A DNA stretch of 64,000 nucleotides from Phlyctochytrium arcticum (taxonomy: Eukaryota; Chytridiomycota; Chytridiomycetes; Chytridiales; Chytridiaceae), in assembly GCA_025602905.1 (NCBI GenBank), contig JAHLKI010000002.1:868001-932000 (forward strand), read 5' to 3'. How positions within the stretch are numbered: the first letter of the stretch is position 1; each line of letters opens with the position of its first letter. Positions 12,612 through 24,000 of the stretch are shown in pieces. Below the pieces are notes generated by a model, which saw only the letters and a list, made by a program, of their open reading frames with translations, was not told the origin of the DNA and made no database searches. Position numbers and translations under genes: made by a program.

Positions 12612-12847
12612 TCAAGAAACTTGCGGACGCTCACTGTGAATAAACTGAATGACTTGAATAAATCGGGCAACTTGTATCGGGTCGTTTTGTCGTTGTGCCA
12701 ATAGGAAAAGTTGGAGGGTGCAATATGGATGACATCCGTTCGCGCAACGGCAAGTCACGGGAGCCACCTGGATGACAGGATGTCATTTTCCAACCAGCGC
12801 CAAAATTTGAAACTTTTGACATTGGTTATTAATGCACCACGCGCAAG

Positions 12848-13743
12848 ATGTCTCGTATCAAACCGTTCACAGAGGCCAATGTTCGCATCGGATCGTCGCA
12901 TGTTCCCTCCAATATCGCTTCTGCCCTGGCCGGCTCCCGAGAAATACCCTCACCCGTTGCCAATGTTGACACGGTTCCGTCCATGAACATTCCGCACTCT
13001 GCCTTTGAAAAGAAGTTTCATGCAAATCATGACGCTTTTAAAGGTATTCATTTGTAAATGGATCGAAATCGGGGTCTGGAAAGTCATCTTATGCCGCCAA
13101 TATTTCTTCCACGTCATCAGATTTAGTAAAGTTTGAAGGGCGACTAAGGATTGAAATGTATAGATCAACAGAAACACAAAGAAAATGGCGAGGTAATGAG
13201 ATTCACAATACCACCTATACATGGCTAATGACCTCTTCTTGATAGCTGGATTTGCTGCACTACTTCTAGTAGCCATGTCATACGCATATCGACATTTTAC
13301 TGAAGCACGTCAGCGGGTATCGGTTAGTTTCCCGCCATGTCCATCCGTTTGGAGAGTCAATCTAACGTGTCGTGCACCAGCAAGATGATCGTTCACCAAA
13401 CAAGTGGCAACCGCTCGGTTTCACTATCCTCGTAACAGCGGTCATCCTGTTCACTAGTGGTAGTATGATTCGGGCCAAGCTCTTCCCACTGGCCATGTAT
13501 GTTTTGTTCCTCGCCTTTACGCCTTGAATACTATCTCATGTCTCCTCAAGGTACAACGAACGTTGCAACAACTCACTGAGACCATTCAACATGCACTTCA
13601 ATCGGGACAAGAAGGGTGGGATCGCTTTCTTGTCAAAAGTTCCAAAAGAATATCAAACCGCTTTCGAGCGGTATCGAACAGAGCACTGGGCGGAGCAAGA
13701 AGCCTCAAGAAAATTCAAATCTGGGGTCAAAAAGGGTGGATAA
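12848..13743 (+). CDS. Unrecognised small protein with two membrane segments
   Basis: Five exons join cleanly: 12848-13053, 13164-13192, 13246-13316, 13381-13496 and 13551-13743, giving 204 residues. The soluble N-terminus is Ser/Pro-rich (MSRIKPFTEANVRIG). Then come a first hydrophobic helix, AGFAALLLVAMSYAYRHF, a short polar loop, a second helix, GFTILVTAVILFTSGSMI, and a basic C-terminal tail (HFNRDKKGGIAFLS, ending KSGVKKGG). The loop and both ends are charged, so a hairpin in an organelle membrane is likely. I do not recognise the family. It shares a 236-base divergent promoter with the EI24 gene. The last exon is also open in another frame, and its stop overlaps an ATG as TAATG; see the findings. 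Confidence 0.7.
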
Positions 13744-14061
13744 TGTCGGACACGTTCAGCGTGAAACAACTACCGCAAAAGCCACAAAGAGACTTGGGAG
13801 CTCCTCCACGCACCATTTCAATTTCAGTTGGGGGAACACCCGATCGTTATAAGTTCAAAGCATCAGGTTCGCCTTCGCGGGAAATATATTTCCCACACAC
13901 AGATCATGCCATTACCGTCAAGGTAGCTGCCGCATAAATCGGAAGGGGATAGTATGAACAGCAAAGGGTTCTCTAACTTATCCTAGTCGACGTGCCGGAT
14001 ATTCTAGGAACGACTCATGTATATAACCAGGACCACGAATTCCAAGTCTATCTACTTCTAA
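13744..14061. other. Intergenic between convergent genes; open frame of uncertain status
   Basis: Between the stop of the two-TM gene and the stop of the AMMECR1 gene. A 64-codon frame runs from an ATG at 13743 to 13937 (MSDTFSVKQLPQKPQRDLG). It may be chance 3' untranslated sequence. Nothing else stands out. Confidence 0.4.
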
Positions 14062-14842
<781 letters not shown>

Positions 14843-15560
14843 ATCTTTCTTGACTCGCCCAAGACGACGTGTATTAGGCTGCTTGAACGCTGATGTTGGA
14901 GATTGTGTCTGGAAAATTGTGGAAATCCTCTCGGGGGTGATGACACGGCGGGACTGCTGGTTCGAGCGCGTTGAACTCCGCTCTGCAAAATAATTTTTCA
15001 GCCATCTGGTCCATCTCCCATCTCTGCACATCCTAGTATACAAAATCACTATCGTACCATTAGTCCTAGGCATCAGCCATCCTCCCCTTCACTCCCACTA
15101 GCCGTCATGCTGCCCGAGTCTAAGTACCTTGTGCTGGTTTCCAGTCCGCACGGACGAACGCCAAGATGCGCCATCTGAAGGAAAGTGCGGGGCACCGAAG
15201 ACGTGTCTGGCAGTCCAATAACTTAGACCAGGAGTCCGCGATGATTGAGGACCAAAAGGTTGGCGTTGACGACCCAATGGATTCGTCGGCAAACGAGACA
15301 TCTAGCGACTCGGTGTCGGATCCTGGTGTGGGAGGTGAAGAGGCGATTTGGGATGGTGACGCAGGCAGCTAGCTGCCTTCTCGTTGATCACCCCATGTTC
15401 GCCGTGGAAGAGTTGGATGGTTCAGTCAATTTTGGTGACAACTAAAGTGAGGATGGCGAAGAGTATCTGTCCAGAGCAGTTAGAGACGTTCAATTTAGAC
15501 ACCGGCAGATGCTGAATTGGCACCCGTATGGCACACGATCAGGGGCCACGCGTCATCACA
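14843..15560. other. Intergenic, edge of the transposon graveyard
   Basis: Upstream of AMMECR1, leading into transposon remnants. An open frame at 15166-15372 is Ser/Asp/Glu-rich (SSANETSSDSVSDPG) and may be a decayed linker of the same elements, but I cannot match it to a known protein. Confidence 0.35.
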
Positions 15561-15584
15561 GCAAACTCTATCGAAGAGATGAAC

Positions 15585-15943
15585 CATGTTGACGATTGCC
15601 TTATAAGCACCCCAACGGAGGAAATGGCGATTGAAATTGAGGACCGACTTGCGGACAAGACCAGTTGACTAGAGAAGGGGACGTTCATTAATTTCTGAAA
15701 AAGGAGATCACACGAAATCCAAACAATACCTTCACACTCAAGCAAACGGGATACATCACGGATATGGTTTTGAGATTCAAAGAACACCTGGCAACAACTG
15801 CACCCCATCCATACACGCCCATGCTCCCTAGCCAAATGGATCACATTCCAGATTCCAAAATACCAGATGCGGAGGTGATAACGGATGTTCCGTACCGAAA
15901 ATTAGTAGGCTCCCTTATTCACGCGACCCACACTCACCCGGAA
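15585..15943 (+). pseudogene. Ty1/copia reverse transcriptase, C-terminal half, frameshifted
   Basis: The catalytic box appears as HVDDCLISTP (normally YVDDML) followed by EEMAIEIEDRLAD. After a frame change comes EITRNPNNTFTLKQTGYITD and MVLRFKEHL, then TPMLPSQMD and PYRKLVGSLIHATHTHPE. These match, in order, the copia RT blocks ending in the YR-x-x-(I/V)GSL-x-Y-x-T-x-TRPD motif. The frame switch and an in-frame stop near 15666 show it is dead. The last block is joined directly to the duplicated segment that follows. Confidence 0.7.
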
Positions 15944-17130
15944 ATGGGCAGCAAAAAGAACTGGGCCCATCTCCTTTTGCCACTCTTCCAATACCTTTCT
16001 GTGTACGAGTATGAACACCGACCGCAACCAATTCCAGGCGGACCTCGGATCAGATCAGAAAAACACTCCGTCATGTCAAGCTCTCCCCGGAACGAACCGA
16101 TCGAGGACCTGAAAATGTTTACGCGCAGTTCGACTATTATGCACTTTGCCAAATTCTCGGACATTGGATGGGTGACAAGCCGTTAGAAGTGATGCACCCA
16201 GGAGCGACGGCCCCGAAGAACTTGTCGCGCACTGGTAGCAACCTTCGTATGCCCGCACCAATGTAATTAGCCAATTTTTCCGCTTTGGCAAGATCAAGTC
16301 TCTGCGCAATGGCACAACACTGGACAGTCCGAAATCGGGGACAAGACCTGCCCTCAAAAAAAGTCAGCATCATCACTTACGGGGACAAGACCATGCTGAC
16401 CTTTGAGGTCCAGGCATCGCCACATTCCATCGTACGTCTTGTACGTCTTGTACTCTTAATCTTTTTTTTTGCGCAGCATATTAACAAGTATCATAATAGG
16501 GCGTATTCCCACTGTAGCCGACCTGAAAGACAACTTCCACCCCGCCCACCAAGAATTTCGCCGCGTGGAAAATCCGGATCAAGCTGGAGGAGCTTTTCAT
16601 CAACTCAACCGACGCCCCATCATGACAGCCGCTCGCGCACATCTCCTCCTTCCTCCTCTACAGTACTTGTATGAGTACGAGTGCGCGCACCGCCCCCAAC
16701 ATATTCCCGGTCAGCGTACCCCACCTCGTACCTTGAAGCATGTCAAACTGTCACCGGAAAGGACGAGCCGCGGACCGGATTATGCCCAATTCGGCTTCTG
16801 GGCGCCGTGTCAGACACTGGGCCATAGGATGAGAGATACCCGATTTTTGTTTCTGTGCCCGGCCTTGTTGGACCCCAACCACTCTTGCCCCTTATCATCG
16901 CACACTTCACGGGACGACCCGCGGCTCGGTTAGAACTTATCGCCCGGATTTTCAACATCGGCAAGATTAAGAGCCCGCGACAATGTGCACCGGCTGCTGC
17001 TTGGAGTTTCCGCAATCAAGGTCTTGACATGTTGATTGACAAGATGAGCATCATCACCAACGGCGATAACACCATGTTGGGATGTGAGGTCCAAGCGCCG
17101 GCAAACGTTCAGCATGAGTATTGGACATTT
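15944..17130 (+). repeat. Diverged tandem duplication within the transposon cluster
   Basis: Two related copies lie about 670-680 bases apart. Copy 1 begins near 15968 (LLLPLFQYL, then EYEHRPQPIPG). Copy 2 begins near 16640 (LLLPPLQYL, then EYECAHRPQHIPG). Both continue with HVKLSPERT and a GHWMGD/GHRM block. They end with a KIKS...VSIITYGDKTML (16357) or MSIITNGDNTML (17045) block followed by EVQA. The shared blocks fall in different frames in copy 1, so it has at least one frameshift. The source protein is not one I can name. Confidence 0.6.
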
Positions 17131-18271
17131 CTTGCTTAAACTGAGCGGCATCATTTTAAAGGTCAAGTTTGTCATTCTAGACGAGGTATCGATGCTGGAA
17201 CCGGGAGTATTTACGATGTTTGAAGAGGCAACGCGATGTAAAAACGAGGATACTCGATCGTTTGGGGGACTGCACGTAGTGTTGTTGTTTGATCAACTGC
17301 AACTGCCGCCGGTAGGACGCTACTTCCTGTATAGGGACGTTATTGGAGATGCAAAGGCGAGAAGGGGACACCAACTGTACCGTCAATTCAAGCGAGTCAT
17401 CTATCTCGAGGAACTTATAGGTCGCATTCCCGCTGTAGACCCCGCCCACCAAGAATTTCGCCGCGTGGAAAATCCGGATCTGGCTGGTGGTGCGTTGCAT
17501 GCACTGGACCGACGCCCCATTATGACCGCAGCTCGCGCATTGAATCTGACCACCCCCGGCGCAGCAACACCCAGTGCCCATTTTCCAAACGCCGTTGTCC
17601 CCCACATTCGCCCCATCATCGGCATCGATCTCGGCCAGAGGTTCCAAGCGGTTGCGGTGTATGACAATCTGAGCCCCGCCGCTCTCCGGACCCACTCCAT
17701 CGCACAGGCCCAACCCAATCAAATCGCAATTATCAAACAGCTGTCCCGCCACTCGCGACGCCAACAGATACGCCGAGTTCGAGGTCGCCAGTATCGAGAA
17801 ATAGACAAATCTGCATGGTTTGAACGGAAACATGCGTGTCGGGTCGCTCAGAGTGAGGAGCTCCAAGGTACAACAAAAAAGGACATGTCCCTTTTATAAC
17901 GATTCCCTGACTAATCTGAAGTTTATTTCAACAGATTTAATTCAGTTGTTTAGAGGACGGAAAGACGCACTTTGGGGAGCCGGAGTCGCTCGAGCAACAA
18001 ACTACCTGAACATCGTTTACCTCCAACTGGACCAAATCCGCGCGCATTTCTACTCCCCATTTTACTACCGATCATCGGTAACCAGAGCAACATATCAGCA
18101 ACGGGCACTTGACCTGACGGCTCGCTCTCTAATCCACCCAACATTTAGGAATGTCCATGGTGAATCCATCAAGACGTCCCTTGACAGTATCGATTTTCGA
18201 CAGACTCCCGTCACTAAGCAACTTCTATCTCGACCAACCCATTATACATACTCTAAAACAGTCAGTCTATA
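17084..18271 (+). pseudogene. Pif1/Helitron-like helicase fragment joined to a RuvC (Fanzor/TnpB-like) fragment
   Basis: The first frame (17084-17867) carries helicase motif II as FVILDEVSMLEPG and motif III as LFDQLQLPPVG, where the usual GDF-x-QLPPV has lost its glycine. A decayed arm (DPAHQEFRRVENPDLAGG) follows. No Walker A is present. From about 17606 the character changes to IIGIDLGQRFQAVAVYD, the form of a RuvC-I strand with its catalytic Asp, and then to basic helices (SRHSRRQQIRRVRGRQYRE). A 67-base intron (17868-17934, GTACAA...CAACAG) joins in phase to LIQLFRGRKDALWGAG, HFYSPFYYRSS and QQRALDLTARSLIHPTF, resembling the FY...Y-x-x-RQRAL helix of Fanzor1. RuvC-II, the zinc finger and RuvC-III are not visible, so this is a remnant. 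The Fanzor assignment is moderate, the helicase assignment firmer. Confidence 0.5.
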
Positions 18272-18401
18272 GGAGTGTTATTTGAGTTCGTACTTTCGGC
18301 TACTACATCTTTCATGTCGATCGAACCAAATCTCGGAGGTCCCTATAATACAGAACCCATTGTGGGGCAGATGTTTGCCCATTCCTACATACATGAAGGA
18401 A

Positions 18402-18473
18402 CATTCAAGGCAGACCCTTCGCCTGATTTTTGGACTTGCTTTTAATCACGATCTGCCGGTTCATCAAATGGAC
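18402..18473 (+). pseudogene. Ty1/copia reverse transcriptase, N-terminal block
   Basis: TLRLIFGLAFNHDLPVHQMD matches the start of copia RT, normally TIRLLLALAA...LHQMDVKTAFL. The match stops right after the catalytic-site Asp. This N-terminal block lies 2.5 kb downstream of the C-terminal half, opposite to their order in an intact element. Confidence 0.6.
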
Positions 18474-18734
18474 ATCCTTCCTCTGGGTGCAGCTCTGGGT
18501 GTGATTGTTACAGTCCATTATTGACTATTGCGTTTCCCCCATATCAAATAACTGATTTAATCATTGCGACAGAGTAGCTCACTAACCACACGCCTCCCAT
18601 CTTTCTTTTCCCTCCCCTCTTTACTTTCCTTGGTTCCTCACTCTCTCTCTCAACTGTTGTTCTTGAACTTCTTGTATCGTAAACTCAATAAGCCTCATTT
18701 TGTGTCAAATGAACAATGACCAAGTGGTCAACAA
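18474..18734. promoter_or_regulatory. Pyrimidine-rich promoter/leader of FPGS
   Basis: From about 18590 to 18670 the plus strand is strongly C/T-rich, a feature common in fungal promoters and leaders, just before the folylpolyglutamate synthase start. I see no TATA box. Confidence 0.4.
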
Positions 18735-20945
18735 ATGATGGGGTGCCAAATTTTCGAGAAACCCATGTCTCTCAGAGCATTTAACAAGACAGTCTTTGGG
18801 AGTGCTGTGGTCCCTCCCTTCGGCAACCGTAAAGCTACGATTGGCTCCACACACTTGTGGAGGAAAATGACTTCGACGTCCAATAACTCTTACGAGGCGG
18901 CAGTCACGAAACTGAACAACCTGCAAACCAATGCTGCCGTACTTGAAGTCCTCAAGAAGGCCGGCATGGCAATGAACCAGCGGAGTCTTCCTGAAATGAA
19001 GCGGTATATTGAGCGGATCGGATACCAGGTACCATTTTCAGTGGAAATCATACGCGGACGCCATTAAAACCCGTTGTAATCAGCCCGCAGATCTTGATAA
19101 ATTGAACATCATACATGTTGCGGGGACGAAGGGGAAAGGATCAACATCAGCGATTGTGGAGTCGATCTTGAGAAGGGTAAATATTGTGGAGAATGGCACA
19201 TCACGACCTTTGAGAACTGGTTCGTATGATTGATCATTTATCAAACCCAACACTAACGTTCTCATCTCGTCTTAACAGGGCTCTTCACGTCTCCACATTT
19301 GATAGAAGCACGGGAACGCATTCGAATAAATGGAAAACCCATAGACAGAGACTTATTTGCAAAGTACTTCTTTGATGTATGGGGTGCATTAGAGAAAAAC
19401 AAGGTACGCTCGTAAATCCAAGTGTTGAATGACTAGTGCACTGACAGTTGGTAAGGAAGCCTGCCGATACAGACGTTGATATGCCAGACAAGCCACAGTA
19501 CTTTCGGTACCTGACGCTAATGGCTTTCCATGCTCTTCTCAGCGAAAAGGTTTGGTTTGCGCACTCCTCCATGATTATGCTATATAATACTCATCGTCAT
19601 TAAAGGTTGATGTGGTTCTACTAGAAGTGGGGATGGGTGGACAATTTGACTCCACCAACATAGTGCCGAAGCCGGTAGTCTGTGGTATCACGTCATTGGG
19701 ATACGACCATGTTCCATTGCTTGGCACGACCCTAGCAGACATTGCATGGCATAAAGCTGGAATAATGAAGGTGGGTTTCGAGAGGCTCTTATCTATCCCT
19801 TCTCTTCTAACTTATTATTGTTTAGCCCGGCGTCCCTGTCCTGTCCGTATCCCAAGATGAAGAAGCGATGCCAGTACTGCATGCCCGTGCCAAAGAACTT
19901 GAGGTATGCCAGACATTTTCCTGTTTTGAGAATGCCTGGTTAATGGGACAGCAGGTGTCAAAGCTGACTGTGGTACCGTCAGACTCGGCACCGGAAGTCA
20001 GTCAAACGACCTTGGGTAGGAAAACCCCGATGATTTGCTCGACATAATTGTTTCTTACAGGACTTGATTCTAGGGATGGCTGCTTCATATCAACTTATAA
20101 ATGCCACGCTCGCCGTGGCCCTATCGAAGGAATGGATAGCGCAGATGCGGAGGAATGGGCTGAGTTTGGAGGGTGTAGATGAAGCAATAAAGATTGGGCT
20201 GGCAGAAGCAAAGTGGCCAGGGCGGGCACAAAAGTTTGTCTCCAATGAATTTTCTTCAATATCCTGGTATCTCGACGGCGCTCACACGAAGGAGAGTATG
20301 TCGGTAAGTTACGAATGTAGTCGGATCTTGTAATTGCATTCAAATCATATTTTCAACAGGTTTGTGCGGATTGGTTTCGGGACGAGGTAATCTCCGAAGA
20401 GAAGACTGGAAAGTAAGCTTGGTACGGCTGGATGTATTCAAATTGCTAAAATAAAATCCTAGGTCTGGCGAGCAGGTTTTACTTTTTAACTGCACAAAAG
20501 GGCGCGAAGGTGTTACGCTACTCCGAGCACTTGCTGAAATGCACAAGACTACTGTACCGTTTTCAAAAATTGTTTTCAGTACAAACGAGTGCTTCCCCCC
20601 AAAGTCCGGGAAATCAAGTAAGGGGGTGAAATGATCTTCTTTGAACTGGTTTTTGACAATACCCTGATTGTAGAAACGGACCAGACAAATCATACTGTCT
20701 CCAAGGAAGAAGTTAACCGTACACAGCAAGAGCTGCGTGAGGCGTGGAAAACATTGGTCGGAAACAGCGAATCATGTGCAAACAAAATAGCGGATGTTGA
20801 AATTCATCCCAATATTGAGGACGCCATCCACGCGATCAAACGCCACTTTGATGTTTCTCATCCTGCTACTGCGCGGGTGCTGGTCACCGGCAGCCTATAT
20901 CTCGTAGGGGGGCTCCTGACCGTTCTTAAGGCAGATGTCGTTTAG
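18735..20945 (+). CDS. MET7: Folylpolyglutamate synthase
   Basis: Adds glutamates to folates, retaining them in the cell and in mitochondria. There are about nine exons. Exon 1 begins [16 protein letters not shown], a basic, acid-poor leader, and reaches [20 protein letters not shown], where the mature enzyme normally starts. A 55-base intron (19029-19083) joins ERIGYQ to [14 protein letters not shown] and the P-loop GTKGKGST. Then come [48 protein letters not shown] and the Lys-containing [10 protein letters not shown]. Later exons carry the linker to the C-terminal domain with [12 protein letters not shown], then [11 protein letters not shown] and the end [17 protein letters not shown]. All the family landmarks are present. 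The two in-frame Met starts suggest mitochondrial and cytosolic forms, as known in other eukaryotes. The next gene starts 117 bases downstream on the same strand. Confidence 0.93.
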
Positions 20946-21062
20946 GTCGATAGCTTTCCCACGCGACGCGTCGCGTTTTAGATAAGCAGCTCTTTTGTTT
21001 ATTCTCTAGATCAGGATAGAAATTTGTAAACGTCACAAAACAACAAATGTTCAAACCAGCCA

Positions 21063-24000
21063 ATGATGCTTAGTGATCTGGAACGGCCGCGAACTGGAGT
21101 TGGCAAGGAGGTTGCTGATCGAGCTAGACGACGGATATACCTGTTCGAAAATGACAAAGATGTTGCGCTCCTGGTAAATTCATGAGGCCCTATTGTAAAG
21201 TAAAATTTGTCTTAACGTGCGTCTACCACTACCAGTGTACGCACAACAACATCACCCCGGCTGCCTTCTCCGAACTCCCAAATACAATCAGCTCTTTGGA
21301 AATGTGCTTTTATAACTTGTCCAAGCTGGCGGGGTTCCAACATTTTCCTGCGTTGCAGTCAATGTGTATTATTGCTCAAGACATAGACGAAATCGAAGCC
21401 CTAGAAGCTTGCCCTTCATTGGAAAAACTTTGGATATGTGAAACTGGAGTGACGAGAATCAAAAACCTTCAACATCTGACTGAGCTCCGGGAACTATACC
21501 TGTAAGATTGCTATCAAGCTTGGCGTTACCCGTCCAAGTCTGATGCGGAATTAACAGATACGGCAACCGGATTCAACGCATTGAAGGGCTAGATTATTGC
21601 CAGAAGCTCGAAAAACTCTGGCTTTCCGACAATGGTAGTTACACCATACTGACACGCATGTAGTTTACGCCAAAGATTGAATGAAATTCTGGAGGTATTA
21701 GTGTTTTGGAAAACCTTCAACGCCTTTCGAAGTTGAAGGTATTACATATGGGAAACAACAAGATCATGTCGGTAGGGGATGCTTTGGACGAAAATACCAA
21801 CATCGAGGTATGCCCAAATTATAACATGGACTATTGGTCGTGTCGAATGCTTATGCATGTCCGATTATAGGAACTCAACATCTCTGGGAATCTGATATCG
21901 TCCTTTCGAGAAGTTCTCTTCTTCGCCCGGCTCCCAAAACTGACATCACTATGCCTAAGTGATCCCAATTTCGCTGACAACCCAATATGCTCGCTTTGCA
22001 ACTATCAGACCCATGTCATTTATCACCTCCCCAAACTACGATGGCTGGATACTTTGGAAGTCACGGAAGAATCTCGACGCATCATCAACTCCACCGTGAT
22101 GAAGAAGCGCATGTAGGCCAGTAAGCACCTCTTGCTTGCGGCTGACATAGCTGACTTGCGAATTAGGTATTACAACATGCGTATCCGTACCATTAAGCGA
22201 AACACGAACTTCCTTTTAAAACTACTGGATGTACGAACTGGTACAGAACAAAGCCGTATTGAAGCGGATGTCCGTTGTCTCGTAGAACGAGTGAAGAAAG
22301 TTCAAAAACGTTACGATGATCATCTTTTGGAATCTCCTGCAGCCAACAGTACGCAGGTAATGCGCAGTCATCTTCTTCTCTCAATGTTTTGCCCGACTGA
22401 ACCCTCCATAGCCCACTAGTCTAGCCAAAGTTCTTTCAGACGCGAAGTACCGATTGCGGCAGTTTGTAGAAATAAAAACACGTACCTTGAATAGGCTTCA
22501 TTTGCATAAAGATCAGGTACATCTGCAAATTATTCAACAGAGTGACATGGCCATAAGGTAAGATTTTCTGCACGCCATGCCCGATTGCGTTCACCAATTT
22601 AGTATATTAGGAAGCTGCTTTTGGAACTGGAAACCGGAGGGAATGTACGATTTGAGGACGGCCACCGTGATGATCCCTGGATGCAAGAGTGCGATGAGCT
22701 GATATCCACATTCTTAACACGCGGGCGCGATGCCGATGACAACAAACGCGTCCAAGTGCACCGAGTTTCTCGGCTTCACAATCGCTTCCTGAAGAACAAT
22801 TTTGAGGTACGGCCGGCTTGAACCTTGTAGACGTTTATTTCCTCAAGCCCTTGTTTCCTCAGAGCAAGTTAAATCAAAGGCCCGATATCGAAAGGGAGAG
22901 TTTCCGATATCTGAGTTTCCAAAGTCATGATGAGAACTTTGAAGATCTTTTCTCTGTGATCGAGTATGGTTTTCCTGACGAGAATGTTACACAATTGCAC
23001 AACTATCTCGATTGGGAGGATTTCGGAGCTGAGGAAAATCTGGGGGAGGTGCAGGGGCCAAGAAAAAAGCTGCGACAGGCCTTGCTCGTGAAAGCGTATA
23101 CATTGGACAGCGCACAATCACTGGACGTTCTGGGTAAGTGCGAAACTTTTCCTGAAGTCTCACCACTCACCTTTCCGTCTAGCCATGCTGCATGCCAATT
23201 CACCAGCATTACAAAATAAAGACTGCATTTATCAAGATCTTCCTGGGAAACTTTCCAGCATGGATGACACCGAACCTCGCCGCAAGTATGTTTTCACGGA
23301 CCGCCATCTTCTACTACCGGAGTTTTTCGTGGAGTACTCTGTCGAAACTGACTTGGATCGACTCACTACCAAGGCGGAAAAGGTCATGATGAACATGGCA
23401 TTTTCTAATAAGCTTGCACAAGCGGGGATGCCAGGTCATTTTATGGACGCCATTAAGAAACTGCCAGAATCAGCTGTACGTTCAAGGCGCAGGCAGGATT
23501 TCCTTTAACGTACCAACTGACAATTCTTAGTCAGTCAATCCCGGGGTTCATGATATGTCATTGCCAACAATAGAAGCGCAGTATCCTGAAGTTAAAATCA
23601 CGGAGGATTTGGTAATTTTCCCACGCGCCTCATTTGCGGTAAGTGGCTTCTACCGGTCTTGAAAATCGCGTATATTTCTCACGCGTGCTTAGTCACCTCT
23701 CCCAAGTAATCCGGCGGTGGTTCAGTTCCTCAACCTCACCAATAGCTCCCAAAAAACAATTGACAACTGCGCAGCATTCGTTCACATCACCATTCTTAAA
23801 TTGTCAAATTGCGGGCTGAAGAGTGTGCCCCCCCTTGCGTTTCCGAAACTAGAAAAGCTGGACCTAAGTTTTAACAGCATCACTACGCTGGATAAGCTTG
23901 TCGTCAAGGATGTGAACCTCCAACACTTGGACGTTGCCGGGAATTTGATCGAAGATCGAGGCGGCCTCAGTGCACTATACGAGCTCGGTGGGTGCGGTTC

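Larger units (their letters stand above)
15480..18500 (+). mobile_element. Cluster of degenerate, nested transposon remnants
   Basis: Roughly 3 kb of broken plus-strand coding pieces from different elements: copia reverse transcriptase, an unidentified duplicated segment, a Pif1-like helicase and a RuvC/Fanzor-like piece. Frames shift repeatedly and no element is complete. I found no terminal inverted repeats, LTRs or target-site duplications by eye. The flanking genes (AMMECR1 and folylpolyglutamate synthase) look intact, so the insertions lie in intergenic DNA. Long minus-strand open frames opposite these pieces are shadows. Confidence 0.75.

Noticed and set aside
17177..17866. 229-residue minus-strand open frame in the transposon cluster
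   Set aside because: It lies exactly opposite the helicase/RuvC reading, which carries recognisable motifs; the minus reading has none.
19029..19041. A 13-base intron in folylpolyglutamate synthase
   Set aside because: Using the next acceptor at 19083 gives a 55-base intron and the conserved join [18 protein letters not shown], so no mini-intron is needed.
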